Source of the DNA: JBFGCM01 sp041581135 | GTDB taxonomy: Bacteria; Actinomycetota; Acidimicrobiia; Spongiisociales; UBA5794 | Assembly (NCBI GenBank): GCA_041581135.1 | Contig: JBFGCM010000072.1 | Location: forward strand, 1 to 19,611 | DNA length: 19,611 bases | Direction: 5' to 3' | In this document: positions 1 through 6,606 of the stretch, one piece after another | Layout: every line of letters begins with the position of its first letter | Position numbering within the stretch: the first letter of the stretch is position 1 | Translations under genes and position numbers: made by a program | Notes under the pieces: generated by a model | Seen by the model: the letters and a program-made list of their open reading frames with translations, nothing else | Told to the model about the DNA's origin: nothing | Database searches by the model: none

Positions 1-1
1 C

Positions 2-436
2 ACGTGCCGCGACAACACCGGCGACACCACCATCCACCTCAACGGCCAAGAGGGCAACATCACCTTGGGAGGCGGTAGACGCGACGGGGACCTGTTCTGC
101 CGCGACAACACCGGAGCACAGACCGTCCACATCAACGGCCAGGAGGGCAACATCACCCTCGGCGGCGGCACCAAGGACGGCGACCTCTTCTGCCGTGACA
201 ACACCGGAGCTCAGACCGTCCACATCAACGGGCAAGAGGGCAACATCACCCTCGGCGGCGGCGCCCGAGACGGCGACCTCTTCTGCCTGGACGACACCGG
301 CGCCCAAACGGTTCACATCAACGGCCAGGAAGGCAACATCACCCTCGGCGGCGGCACGAAGGACGGCGACCTGTTCTGCATGGACAGCAACGGGAACCTC
401 ACGGTCCACATCAACGGCAACACCGGCGACATCCTG
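2..436 (+). repeat. 93-bp in-frame tandem repeats
   Basis: Full units run 65-157, 158-250, 251-343 and 344-436, preceded by a partial unit from the window edge. The period is exactly 93 bp (31 codons). The first three full units are nearly identical in protein and very similar in DNA. The fourth diverges in its second half (HINGNTGDIL) and leads into the C-terminal domain. There are no spacers between units and the frame is kept throughout, so these encode protein repeats. Confidence 0.92.
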
Positions 437-844
437 TTGGAGAACGGCGACGCCGCCGAGGACTTCGACGCCGAGCACGACCCCCTGCTGGAGCCGGGCT
501 CGGTCGTGGTCATGAACGAACACTCGCGGTTGGAGACCTGCGTAAAGCCCTACGACCGTCGGGTGGCCGGCATCGTCGCCGGCGCCGGCGACAAGCGGCC
601 GGGCATCGTGCTCGGGCGCAAGCAGACCGACGATCATCGGGTGCCGGTCGCCCTCATCGGAACCGTGTACTGCAAGGTGGATGGCCCGGTCGAGGTCGGC
701 GATCTGTTGACCACCTCCAACACACCGGGGCACGCCATGCGGGCGGCCAACCCTCTGCAAGCGTTCGGGGCAGTGATCGGCAAGGCCCTCGGCAGGCACG
801 GCGGCGGGCGGGGCCTGGTGCCCGTGCTCGTGGCACTGCAGTAG
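2..844 (+). CDS. Tandem-repeat (beta-solenoid-like) protein, 5' partial
   Basis: The reading frame is open to the left window edge, so the N-terminus and any signal peptide are not visible. A TTG at 65 lies inside a repeat and is not a credible start. The visible 280 residues begin with 31-residue repeats built on DGDLFCRDNTGAQTVHINGQ followed by EGNITLGGG. There is one partial copy and four full copies, the last diverged. A Gly/Asn/Asp-rich repeat with alternating hydrophobics suggests stacked beta-strands, and every unit carries one Cys. After an acidic linker, the last ~115 residues form a different domain containing GDLLTTSNTPGHAM and FGAVIGKAL. Such domains are common at the C-termini of tail-fibre-like and bacterial repeat proteins, where some act in assembly or self-processing; I cannot assign that role here. 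The gene is followed after 13 bp by the protease-like gene, which suggests one operon. Confidence 0.8.
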   Translation, partial: TCRDNTGDTTIHLNGQEGNITLGGGRRDGDLFCRDNTGAQTVHINGQEGNITLGGGTKDGDLFCRDNTGAQTVHINGQEGNITLGGGARDGDLFCLDDTGAQTVHINGQEGNITLGGGTKDGDLFCMDSNGNLTVHINGNTGDILLENGDAAEDFDAEHDPLLEPGSVVVMNEHSRLETCVKPYDRRVAGIVAGAGDKRPGIVLGRKQTDDHRVPVALIGTVYCKVDGPVEVGDLLTTSNTPGHAMRAANPLQAFGAVIGKALGRHGGGRGLVPVLVALQ

Positions 845-857
845 GGGGGTTGAGACG

Positions 858-1631
858 ATGATCAGTGTGCGACAGGTCGCGGACGACTGCCTCGGCGTCA
901 CCGGCAGCATCTCGGTGAACCGAGACATCTACGGCTACATCTTCCGTGACAACAATGGCCGGCTCTTCGGCGCCCTCGGCAACCAGGACATTCTCCCTGC
1001 CACCAATCACCCGACCCGTCGGTCGTTGCGCGCCCAGCTGGAGCTGATGAAGGGAGAATCGTTCAACCTGTCGATGTTCCTCGTCGGTCACGAGAACGAC
1101 TTCTCGGGGGTCGTGAGCCTGGCCGACGTCACCGCCATCCAGTACGGCATCCAGGTGACCCGCGACGTGTACGCCGGCGCCGACCTGGGCATTCGCCAGA
1201 TCTTCTGGCGGCGAATCGGCGTCGCCGAAGCGGGCGGGTACACCGTCATCGAGACCCGAGGCGAAGCCGTGGACATCACCGACGACTTCTCGGGGCCGAA
1301 CAACGGCATCGACGTTTTCTGGGTGCAGACAATCCAGGGGGCTGGGGGCTGGTGCAACCAAGACGGTCCCTGCGACAAGGACGCCAAGGACGAGCAGACC
1401 GGCGTCGTGATCCAGATCCAGTTCAACACCACGCGATTCACCGGCATACTGCTCGGCCACGAGCTGGGGCACTACTTGGGCCTCCCCACCGGTCCTGCGG
1501 CGAACAACGTGATGGGCGTGGACAATGTGCCGCCATTCGGTGTGGACGAGGTGAGCATCAACAGCACCCAGTGGGTGAACAACCAGATCCAAACGATCCA
1601 GGGCCACTGCTCGATCCTGGGCACGTGCTGA
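858..1631 (+). CDS. Metzincin-like (HExxH) putative zinc metalloprotease
   Basis: The 257-residue protein carries HELGHYLG at residues 201-208, the zinc-binding and catalytic signature of gluzincins and metzincins, followed by NNVMG, which looks like a Met-turn. Metzincins normally read HExxHxxGxxH/D; here the third-ligand position (211) is Thr (HYLGLPT), so either the third ligand lies elsewhere or catalysis is weakened. No signal peptide or membrane helix is visible at the N-terminus, which is unusual for a matrixin-type enzyme. A Cys-rich stretch (WCNQDGPC) precedes the active site and the protein ends in Cys. A G-rich stretch precedes the ATG. The gene lies 13 bp after the repeat protein and 9 bp before the HEAT protein, so the three are probably co-transcribed. 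It might process or attach to the repeat protein; this is inference. Confidence 0.75.
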   Translation: MISVRQVADDCLGVTGSISVNRDIYGYIFRDNNGRLFGALGNQDILPATNHPTRRSLRAQLELMKGESFNLSMFLVGHENDFSGVVSLADVTAIQYGIQVTRDVYAGADLGIRQIFWRRIGVAEAGGYTVIETRGEAVDITDDFSGPNNGIDVFWVQTIQGAGGWCNQDGPCDKDAKDEQTGVVIQIQFNTTRFTGILLGHELGHYLGLPTGPAANNVMGVDNVPPFGVDEVSINSTQWVNNQIQTIQGHCSILGTC

Positions 1632-1640
1632 GGAGGAGCG

Positions 1641-2717
1641 ATGGCAACCAACAAGAAGCGCAAGCCATCGGTACGGGTCCCGCAAAGGGTGCTCGATCTC
1701 ATCCACCCGGACGTCAAATCGCCGCCGGAGTTGACCGAGCGTCACCTCAGCGACCCACAGGTCGAGGCGTTGAAGGCGATCGTGCGGCGGCGGGTGATTC
1801 CCAAGCAGCCGTTCTCGATGGCCAAGGCGGTGAACGAGTTGGCGCACGCCGACAGGTCTCGCTCGGCGACGCGAGCCATTGCGTCGGTCGTCGCCAACCG
1901 CGAGGAGGCGATGCCGGACCGCGTGGTTGCGGCATGGGCATTGGGGCGCGGCCTCAGCGGCGCCCAAACGGCGCTGCTCGAGAACCTCGCCGAGCGCAAC
2001 CAACACGTCCGCCAGGAGGTGATCAAGTCACTCGGCATCGTCGGAGACGGCGAGGCCCTGGCTCGCCTGAAGCGATTGCGCGCGCCGGCGGCGGAGAGCG
2101 TGGCCAAACAGCTCGCACTGTCGAAGGCGCTCATCGCCCATCGGCACGACCTGGCCTACGACCACGACCTGTACCGGCGTGGGGTGGTGCGAAAACCGGG
2201 TGACGAGCCGATGGTGACGCTCAGCCTGAGCCCGATGCGGAAGAGCACGATTCGCGCCCACCGCGAGCGGTTTATCGGCCCGGCGTTAGGCATCGACATA
2301 GGCGACCGGGCCTTTCGCCTGAAGGCGGGCAAGGCGCTGTGGACCGTCTACGTCAACAACGCCATCGGCGACGACGACCACCTGAGCGGCATGTTCGAGC
2401 GCAAGTGGATCACAGCCCTGCTGGCGCGCTGGCACGTTCGTACCGACACCAACGAGGTGCAGTACGTGGTGCTGACGTCGCCCCGCGACCGGTCGGCGGA
2501 GATAGTGGTGGCACGCACCGACGGTGAGGTGATGTACACGGGTACGGCCAGCAAGGGTCGTGACCTGCTCAGGTTCGCGATGCGCGACGTGGCCCGATCT
2601 GGTACGGCACCCACCAACGTCAAGGGCCGGCTCACTCGTGGTGGGCTGGAGCTCGAAATGACCGTGCCGTTTGGGCGCCGTCAGCAGGTGAGTGAGGGGG
2701 AGCCCGTCGTCGTGTGA
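1641..2717 (+). CDS. HEAT-repeat protein of unknown function
   Basis: The 358-residue protein starts at an ATG preceded by a good AGGAGG ribosome site. Residues ~60-170 read as HEAT-like helical pairs (VVAAWALGRG, VRQEVIKSLGIVGDGEALARL), a scaffold usually used for protein-protein contacts. The N-terminus is basic (NKKRKPSVRVPQR). The C-terminal half (about 195-358) is a mixed alpha/beta region with WTVYVNNAIGDDDHLSGMF and VQYVVLTSPRDRSAEIVVAR, which I do not recognise. There are no membrane segments and no signal peptide. As the last gene of the tight three-gene set it could be an adaptor or chaperone for the repeat protein, but the sequence gives no direct evidence. The palindromic elements begin 4 bp after its stop codon. 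Confidence 0.75.
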   Translation: MATNKKRKPSVRVPQRVLDLIHPDVKSPPELTERHLSDPQVEALKAIVRRRVIPKQPFSMAKAVNELAHADRSRSATRAIASVVANREEAMPDRVVAAWALGRGLSGAQTALLENLAERNQHVRQEVIKSLGIVGDGEALARLKRLRAPAAESVAKQLALSKALIAHRHDLAYDHDLYRRGVVRKPGDEPMVTLSLSPMRKSTIRAHRERFIGPALGIDIGDRAFRLKAGKALWTVYVNNAIGDDDHLSGMFERKWITALLARWHVRTDTNEVQYVVLTSPRDRSAEIVVARTDGEVMYTGTASKGRDLLRFAMRDVARSGTAPTNVKGRLTRGGLELEMTVPFGRRQQVSEGEPVVV

Positions 2718-2721
2718 GTGA

Positions 2722-2774
2722 GCGTCGATTGTGCTTGTTCCCACCGTAATGGTCGGTGGAAGCACAATCGACGC
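2722..2774. repeat. Palindromic intergenic element, copy 1
   Basis: Two perfect 15-nt arms, gcgtcgattgtgctt at 2722-2736 and aagcacaatcgacgc at 2760-2774, enclose a second stem ccaccg/cggtgg (2741-2746/2754-2759) with loop taatggt and a 4-nt bulge (2737-2740). Its position just after the HEAT-repeat gene would suit a terminator, but no T-run follows. A second related copy makes a repeated palindromic unit more likely. Confidence 0.85.
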
Positions 2775-2793
2775 AGCACGCCACGCGCCACTA

Positions 2794-2846
2794 TCGACGA
2801 GTGTGCCTATTCAGACCGTAATGGTCGGTATAAGCACAATCGACGC
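2794..2846. repeat. Palindromic intergenic element, copy 2 (decayed left arm)
   Basis: The loop and right arm (2815-2846) match 2743-2774 of copy 1 at 30 of 32 positions, offset by exactly 72 bp. The core gacc-gtaat-ggtc (2814-2826) forms a short perfect hairpin. The left arm pairs only imperfectly, with a 3-nt bulge and a mismatch. Conservation of one half with decay of the other suggests either copying followed by drift, or that the conserved half is the functional part. Confidence 0.75.
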
Positions 2847-2910
2847 CGCTCGGGAATGAAACGCGGTCCCGAAACGCTCGCAGGAGCACAGAACCTGCCA
2901 GGAGGATGTT

Positions 2911-4299
2911 GTGAACCGTGACTACGACGTGCTCGTCATCGGTGGCGGCCCTGCCGGGGAGAACGCCGGCGACCGTGCCGGCCGCAACGGCTTGCGAGTC
3001 GCAATCATCGAGAAGCAGCTGCTCGGCGGCGAGTGCTCGTACTGGGCCTGCATGCCCTCCAAGGCGTTGCTTCGCCCCGGTGAGGCCGCAGCAACGGCGA
3101 ACCGAACGCCCGGCGTGATAGGCGCAGAGGTCGACGTCGACGCCACGCTTGCCCGTCGCAACGCCCTCGCCTCCAACTGGGACGACGCCGGGCAGGTGAA
3201 GTGGGCCGAGGGCGCCGGAATGGACGTCATTCGAGGCCACGGGCGGCTCGCCGGTCCTCGTCAGGTGATCGTCACCGCCGAGGACGGCACCGAGACGACG
3301 TACGAAGCGGCCACGGCCGTCGTGATCGCCACCGGCACCGGCGCCGCCATGCCCCCGGTGGCGGGCCTCGCCGAGGTGGGCCCGTGGGACAATCGCGACA
3401 TCACCACCGCCAAGGACATCCCGGCGCGGCTGTTGATCCTGGGGGGCGGAGTGGTCGGAGTCGAGATGGCCCAGGCGTTTGCCACCTTGGGCAGCCAGGT
3501 CACCGTGGTGGAGGCCATGGACCGCCTCCTCCCCCGCGAGGAGCCGTTCGTGGGCGAAGAGCTCGAAGCCGCGTTCGATCGCCTCGGCATCGAGGTGATC
3601 ACCGGTGCCCGAATGATCGGGGTGCGTCGCGACGGCACCGATGGCCCGGTCACCGGCGAGCTGGAGGGCGGAGGCACCGTGGTCGGCGACGAGATCCTGG
3701 TGGCGGTCGGCCGCCGACCCCTCACCGACGACATCGGCCTCGAAACGGTCGGCCTGGCGCCCGGCGAGTACATCGAGGTCGACGACTCGATGCGCGCCCT
3801 CGGGGTCGACGGCGATTGGCTCTACGTGGTCGGCGACGCCAACGGCCGGGCCTTGTTGACCCACACCGGCAAGTACCAGGCCCGCATCGCCGGTGACCGC
3901 ATCGCCGGAGCAGAGACCCATACGACCGCCTACGGCGACAGGGTTGCCGTGCCCCGCGTGGTCTTCACCTCGCCCAACATCGCAGCAGTCGGGCTCACGG
4001 AGCGGCAGGCCAAGAACAAGGGCATCACTCTGAGGACGGTGAGGTACGACATCGGCCACACCGCCGCAGCGGCAACGCTCGGCAAGGGGTACCGGGGAAC
4101 CTGCCAGCTGGTAATCGACGAGGACCGGCGCGTCATCGTGGGAGCGACGTTCGTGGGACCGCACACCGGCGAACTCATCCACGCCGCCACGATCGCCATC
4201 GTCGGCGAGGTGACGCTGGATCAACTGTGGCATGCCATCCCGTCGTTCCCGACCCTCAGCGAGGTCTGGCTGCGACTACTCGAGGAATACGGGCTGTAG
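2911..4299 (+). CDS. FAD/NAD(P)-dependent disulfide oxidoreductase (dihydrolipoyl dehydrogenase / mercuric reductase-like)
   Basis: The 462-residue protein starts at GTG, 5 bp after a GGAGG ribosome site. FAD-binding GGGPAG (11-16) is followed by the redox disulfide C42-SYWA-C47, with the CxxxxC spacing of class I flavoprotein reductases. The second Rossmann motif GGGVVGVE (178-185) leads to an acidic residue (VVEA), which favours NAD(H). The second FAD motif is YVVGDANG, with Asp309. The C-terminal dimerisation domain ends PSFPTLSE; the catalytic His of dihydrolipoamide dehydrogenase (HPTLSE) is Phe446 here, while Glu451 is kept. This fits a separate subgroup seen in actinobacteria rather than true lipoamide dehydrogenase, so the substrate is unknown. 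The gene stands alone and converges on the DUF1801 remnant 15 bp downstream. No E2 or lipoyl-protein gene is nearby. Confidence 0.9.
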   Translation: MNRDYDVLVIGGGPAGENAGDRAGRNGLRVAIIEKQLLGGECSYWACMPSKALLRPGEAAATANRTPGVIGAEVDVDATLARRNALASNWDDAGQVKWAEGAGMDVIRGHGRLAGPRQVIVTAEDGTETTYEAATAVVIATGTGAAMPPVAGLAEVGPWDNRDITTAKDIPARLLILGGGVVGVEMAQAFATLGSQVTVVEAMDRLLPREEPFVGEELEAAFDRLGIEVITGARMIGVRRDGTDGPVTGELEGGGTVVGDEILVAVGRRPLTDDIGLETVGLAPGEYIEVDDSMRALGVDGDWLYVVGDANGRALLTHTGKYQARIAGDRIAGAETHTTAYGDRVAVPRVVFTSPNIAAVGLTERQAKNKGITLRTVRYDIGHTAAAATLGKGYRGTCQLVIDEDRRVIVGATFVGPHTGELIHAATIAIVGEVTLDQLWHAIPSFPTLSEVWLRLLEEYGL

Positions 4300-4314
4300 G
4301 GCCGCGGGTATCGC

Positions 4315-4707
4315 TCAATGCTCGAGGTTCGGCAGATGGAGTGGTGCCTGCTCGAGCAGCGCCCGCAACCCGGGTCGATCGAGATCCTCCAATGACGCGA
4401 TCTTGACACTTCGCATGCGCTTGCCGGTGCCGACCAAGACACCGGACGGATCGTCGAGGTCGGCGCCGTAGTAGAGGCCAAGACTGATGTGGGCGGCATG
4501 GAAGTCGAGGTAGTTGTACTGCTCGCTCACCTTCTTCGGCCCGACCCCAAACCCCACCGTCATGCCATTCGGCCAGCGGACCTCGACCCCGTCGGCGGTG
4601 ATGTCTCAGATGAGCCGGCGAATCGCACTGAACAGCGGCTGGGTCTCGGGAGTCAGCTTGTCGATGACCGGCGCCAACGGATCCGCGACGGCGTCCGTGG
4701 CCGCCAT
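4315..4707 (-). pseudogene. DUF1801-family gene interrupted by one in-frame TGA
   Basis: Read from ATG at 4707 to TGA at 4315, the frame encodes about 130 residues resembling the DUF1801 (YdhG-like) family: NGMTVGFGVGPKKVSEQYNY, HISLGLYYGADL, VGTGKRMRSVKI. Codon 34 is TGA (4608-4606), between AIRRLI and DITADGVEVRWP, both in the same frame and both plausible for the family. The damage is therefore a single nonsense base with no frameshift. Restart at Met49 (4563) would give an 82-residue fragment lacking the N-terminal helices. The gene lies 36 bp downstream of nagA on the same strand. A sequencing error or a very recent mutation is possible, because the rest of the frame is intact. Confidence 0.8.
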
Positions 4708-4743
4708 TCAACCGTCCCCTGGGCGGCTCGTGGCGAGTCGTGC

Positions 4744-5850
4744 TCAGCGGGCGTAGACCTCGGTGCCCTCCTGCAGGGTCCGTACGACTCCGAGATCGGC
4801 GTCGAGCACCACCACGTCGGCGATCGTTCCCGGCGCCACGTCCGCCCGATCCGGCATGCCGCAGGCCATGGCTGGCGCGGCGGTCGCCGCCTGTAAGGCG
4901 ATCTCCAACGGCACGCCGAGGTCAATCGCATTGCGCACAGCCTGGTCCATCGTGACCACGCTACCGGCCAGCGTCCCATCGCCGAGCTGGGCCCTACCCC
5001 CGGCCACGATGACGGTCCGGCCGCCCAAGGTGGTGACTCCCTCCGCGGTGCCGGCAGCGGCGATGGCATCGGTGATGAGCGCCACTCGCCCGGCGGCCGC
5101 CCGAAAGACGAGCCGCACCACGTCGCCATCCAGGTGGTGGCCGTCGACGATCATCGTGACGGCCACCCGGTCATCGCCGAGCGCGGCTCCAGGAATCCCG
5201 GGTGCACGATGGTGGAGGGGACTCTGAGCGTTGAACACGTGGGTGACGGCGGTGGCGCCTCGGTCGAACGCACGGCGCGCCTCGTCCGCCGTCGCGTCCG
5301 AGTGGCCGATGGCTACGCGCTTGCCGGCTGCAACGAGGGTGGCGACGGCTTCCAGTCCCCCATCCAGCTCGGGGGCCAGTGTCACCCACGTCACGAAGTC
5401 GTGATCGGCGATCGCCTCGACCCGATGCCGAGTCGGGGAGCGCAAGTGCGCCGGATCATGCGCGCCGGGGCGGGCCGGCGACACGAACGGTCCCTCGAGG
5501 TGCACTCCCACGATGGCCGCCACCGAATCCGCCGCCTGTTCCGCAACCTCGATGGCCTCGTCATACGCAGACCACGAAAGGGTGACGAACGTCGGCTGGA
5601 ACGAGGTGACCCCGGTCGCCGCCATCGCGGTGGCGGCGCTCCGATAGCCGGCGACGTCCGCGGTGGTGAAGTCCACACCGGCAAAGCCGTTGACCTGCAG
5701 GTCCACATATCCGGCCACGGCGGTCGAGCCGCTGGCAGCGGGCGGCAGCCCGACGTCGGCGATGCGGCCGTCTTCCACGGCCACGTCTCCCTGCACGAAG
5801 CGGCCTCTCACCAGTGCTCGATCGACACCCAACCGACCACGTCTCGCCAT
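4744..5850 (-). CDS. nagA: N-acetylglucosamine-6-phosphate deacetylase
   Basis: The 368-residue protein removes the acetyl group from GlcNAc-6-phosphate, giving glucosamine-6-phosphate for amino-sugar catabolism and cell-wall recycling in the cytoplasm. It carries the amidohydrolase-fold signatures HLEGPF (Glu119), IGHSDAT (His183), THVFNAQ (His204, Asn207), DGHHLD (His238-His239) and ITDAIAAAG (catalytic Asp261). The strand-1 HxH is absent (GYVDLQVNG), as in the single-metal E. coli type. Length is normal. The start is ATG at 5850, with a TAGGGT box 6 bp upstream and no ribosome site, suggesting a leaderless transcript of its own. No nagB or sugar-uptake gene is adjacent; it sits between the phosphate genes and the DUF1801 remnant. 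Confidence 0.95.
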   Translation of the reverse strand: MARRGRLGVDRALVRGRFVQGDVAVEDGRIADVGLPPAASGSTAVAGYVDLQVNGFAGVDFTTADVAGYRSAATAMAATGVTSFQPTFVTLSWSAYDEAIEVAEQAADSVAAIVGVHLEGPFVSPARPGAHDPAHLRSPTRHRVEAIADHDFVTWVTLAPELDGGLEAVATLVAAGKRVAIGHSDATADEARRAFDRGATAVTHVFNAQSPLHHRAPGIPGAALGDDRVAVTMIVDGHHLDGDVVRLVFRAAAGRVALITDAIAAAGTAEGVTTLGGRTVIVAGGRAQLGDGTLAGSVVTMDQAVRNAIDLGVPLEIALQAATAAPAMACGMPDRADVAPGTIADVVVLDADLGVVRTLQEGTEVYAR

Positions 5851-5856
5851 CGCCAG

Positions 5857-5862
5857 ACCCTA
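5857..5862 (-). promoter_or_regulatory. Putative -10 box for leaderless nagA
   Basis: TAGGGT on the minus strand lies 6 bp before the nagA ATG. There is no Shine-Dalgarno sequence and no clear -35. The spacing matches leaderless promoters in which transcription starts at the start codon. Confidence 0.45.
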
Positions 5863-5909
5863 CACAGCGTCGGGTCGGCCCCTCTGGTGCGGACGTTTCC
5901 AGCGCGGGG

Positions 5910-6593
5910 TCACTCCTCGGCGCCGAGCCGATCGTCTTTGGCCTCGTCGTAGTAGTCGAGGAGATCCACGGGGAGGACCAGCGACGTCATGAGGTTCATC
6001 AAGTGTGCAGTGATGCGCTTCAAGTAGAGGAAGTAGAGCGCACGTGTCGTTGCGTCGAAGGCGGTGCGATCGCTCTGCACCATGGCCTTGATGTGGTCGT
6101 CGTAGTCGTCGAGGAAACTATCCGCCTTGGTGATGAGCGCTTGGGCGCGTTCGTGATCGCGCTGCTCGAACACGGTGGCAGCATCGTCGATGAGCTGTCC
6201 GACCGCAGCGCAGTAGTGCTCCAGCTCCGCACGATCAGGCGCCACCGAGTAGTCCGCGCCGTAGCGAACGAGGTCGTAGAGGCTCTTGGCGTAGTCGCCG
6301 ACGCGTTCGACGTCTTTGACGACGCTCATGTAGGCGAGCACCAGTGGCAGATCGGGGTCACCCGTCACCGCCGAATGCACCATCAACGCCCTTCGCACAT
6401 CCTGCTGGGCTGCGTTGATCTGACGATCGGTGGTCTTGACCTCACGCTTGGTCTCCTTGGACGTGCCGCCACCGAACGCAGCGTCGGTGGCGGCGTCGTA
6501 CACCACCCGACCGTCGCGAAGCATCTTGACCATCGTCTTCTCGATCGACTCGATCGGGGAGTCGCCCGTACTCCTGAAGAAATCAAGAACCAT
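5910..6593 (-). CDS. PhoU-like protein linked to the Na+/phosphate cotransporter
   Basis: The 227-residue protein resembles the PhoU helical bundle found alone or fused to bacterial Na/Pi cotransporters. Visible features are long amphipathic helices with VVKDVERVGDYAKSLYDL (the PhoU-like E-R-x-G/D pattern), then RALYFLYLKRITAHLMNLMTSLV. ATG at 6593 is preferred to the TTG just upstream because AAGGAGG (6604-6598) is 4 bp from the ATG. It begins 13 bp after the cotransporter stop codon, so the two are surely co-transcribed. The likely role is to gate or sense phosphate for the transporter at the inner membrane face. No pst genes or phoR/phoB are in the window. Confidence 0.85.
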   Translation of the reverse strand: MVLDFFRSTGDSPIESIEKTMVKMLRDGRVVYDAATDAAFGGGTSKETKREVKTTDRQINAAQQDVRRALMVHSAVTGDPDLPLVLAYMSVVKDVERVGDYAKSLYDLVRYGADYSVAPDRAELEHYCAAVGQLIDDAATVFEQRDHERAQALITKADSFLDDYDDHIKAMVQSDRTAFDATTRALYFLYLKRITAHLMNLMTSLVLPVDLLDYYDEAKDDRLGAEE

Positions 6594-6606
6594 CAAGCCT
6601 CCTTGG

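Noticed and set aside
2..436. CRISPR array or integron-type repeats
   Set aside because: The 93-bp units are contiguous without spacers, keep one open frame and translate to a regular protein repeat.
654..2006. Long antisense reading frame opposite the first genes
   Set aside because: It runs across three well-supported plus-strand genes; its Arg/Val/His-rich product is typical of a GC-rich shadow frame.
2722..2846. Integron attC sites
   Set aside because: No GTTRRRY / RYYYAAC core sites are present at the arms, and no integrase or cassette array is visible.
2791..4233. 480-residue antisense frame opposite the oxidoreductase
   Set aside because: The plus strand encodes a clear flavoprotein with all key motifs; the antisense product has no recognisable domain.
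4606..4608. Selenocysteine codon in the DUF1801 gene
   Set aside because: The family is not known to contain selenocysteine, no redox motif surrounds the codon and I see no clear SECIS-like hairpin just downstream. A simple nonsense change is more likely.
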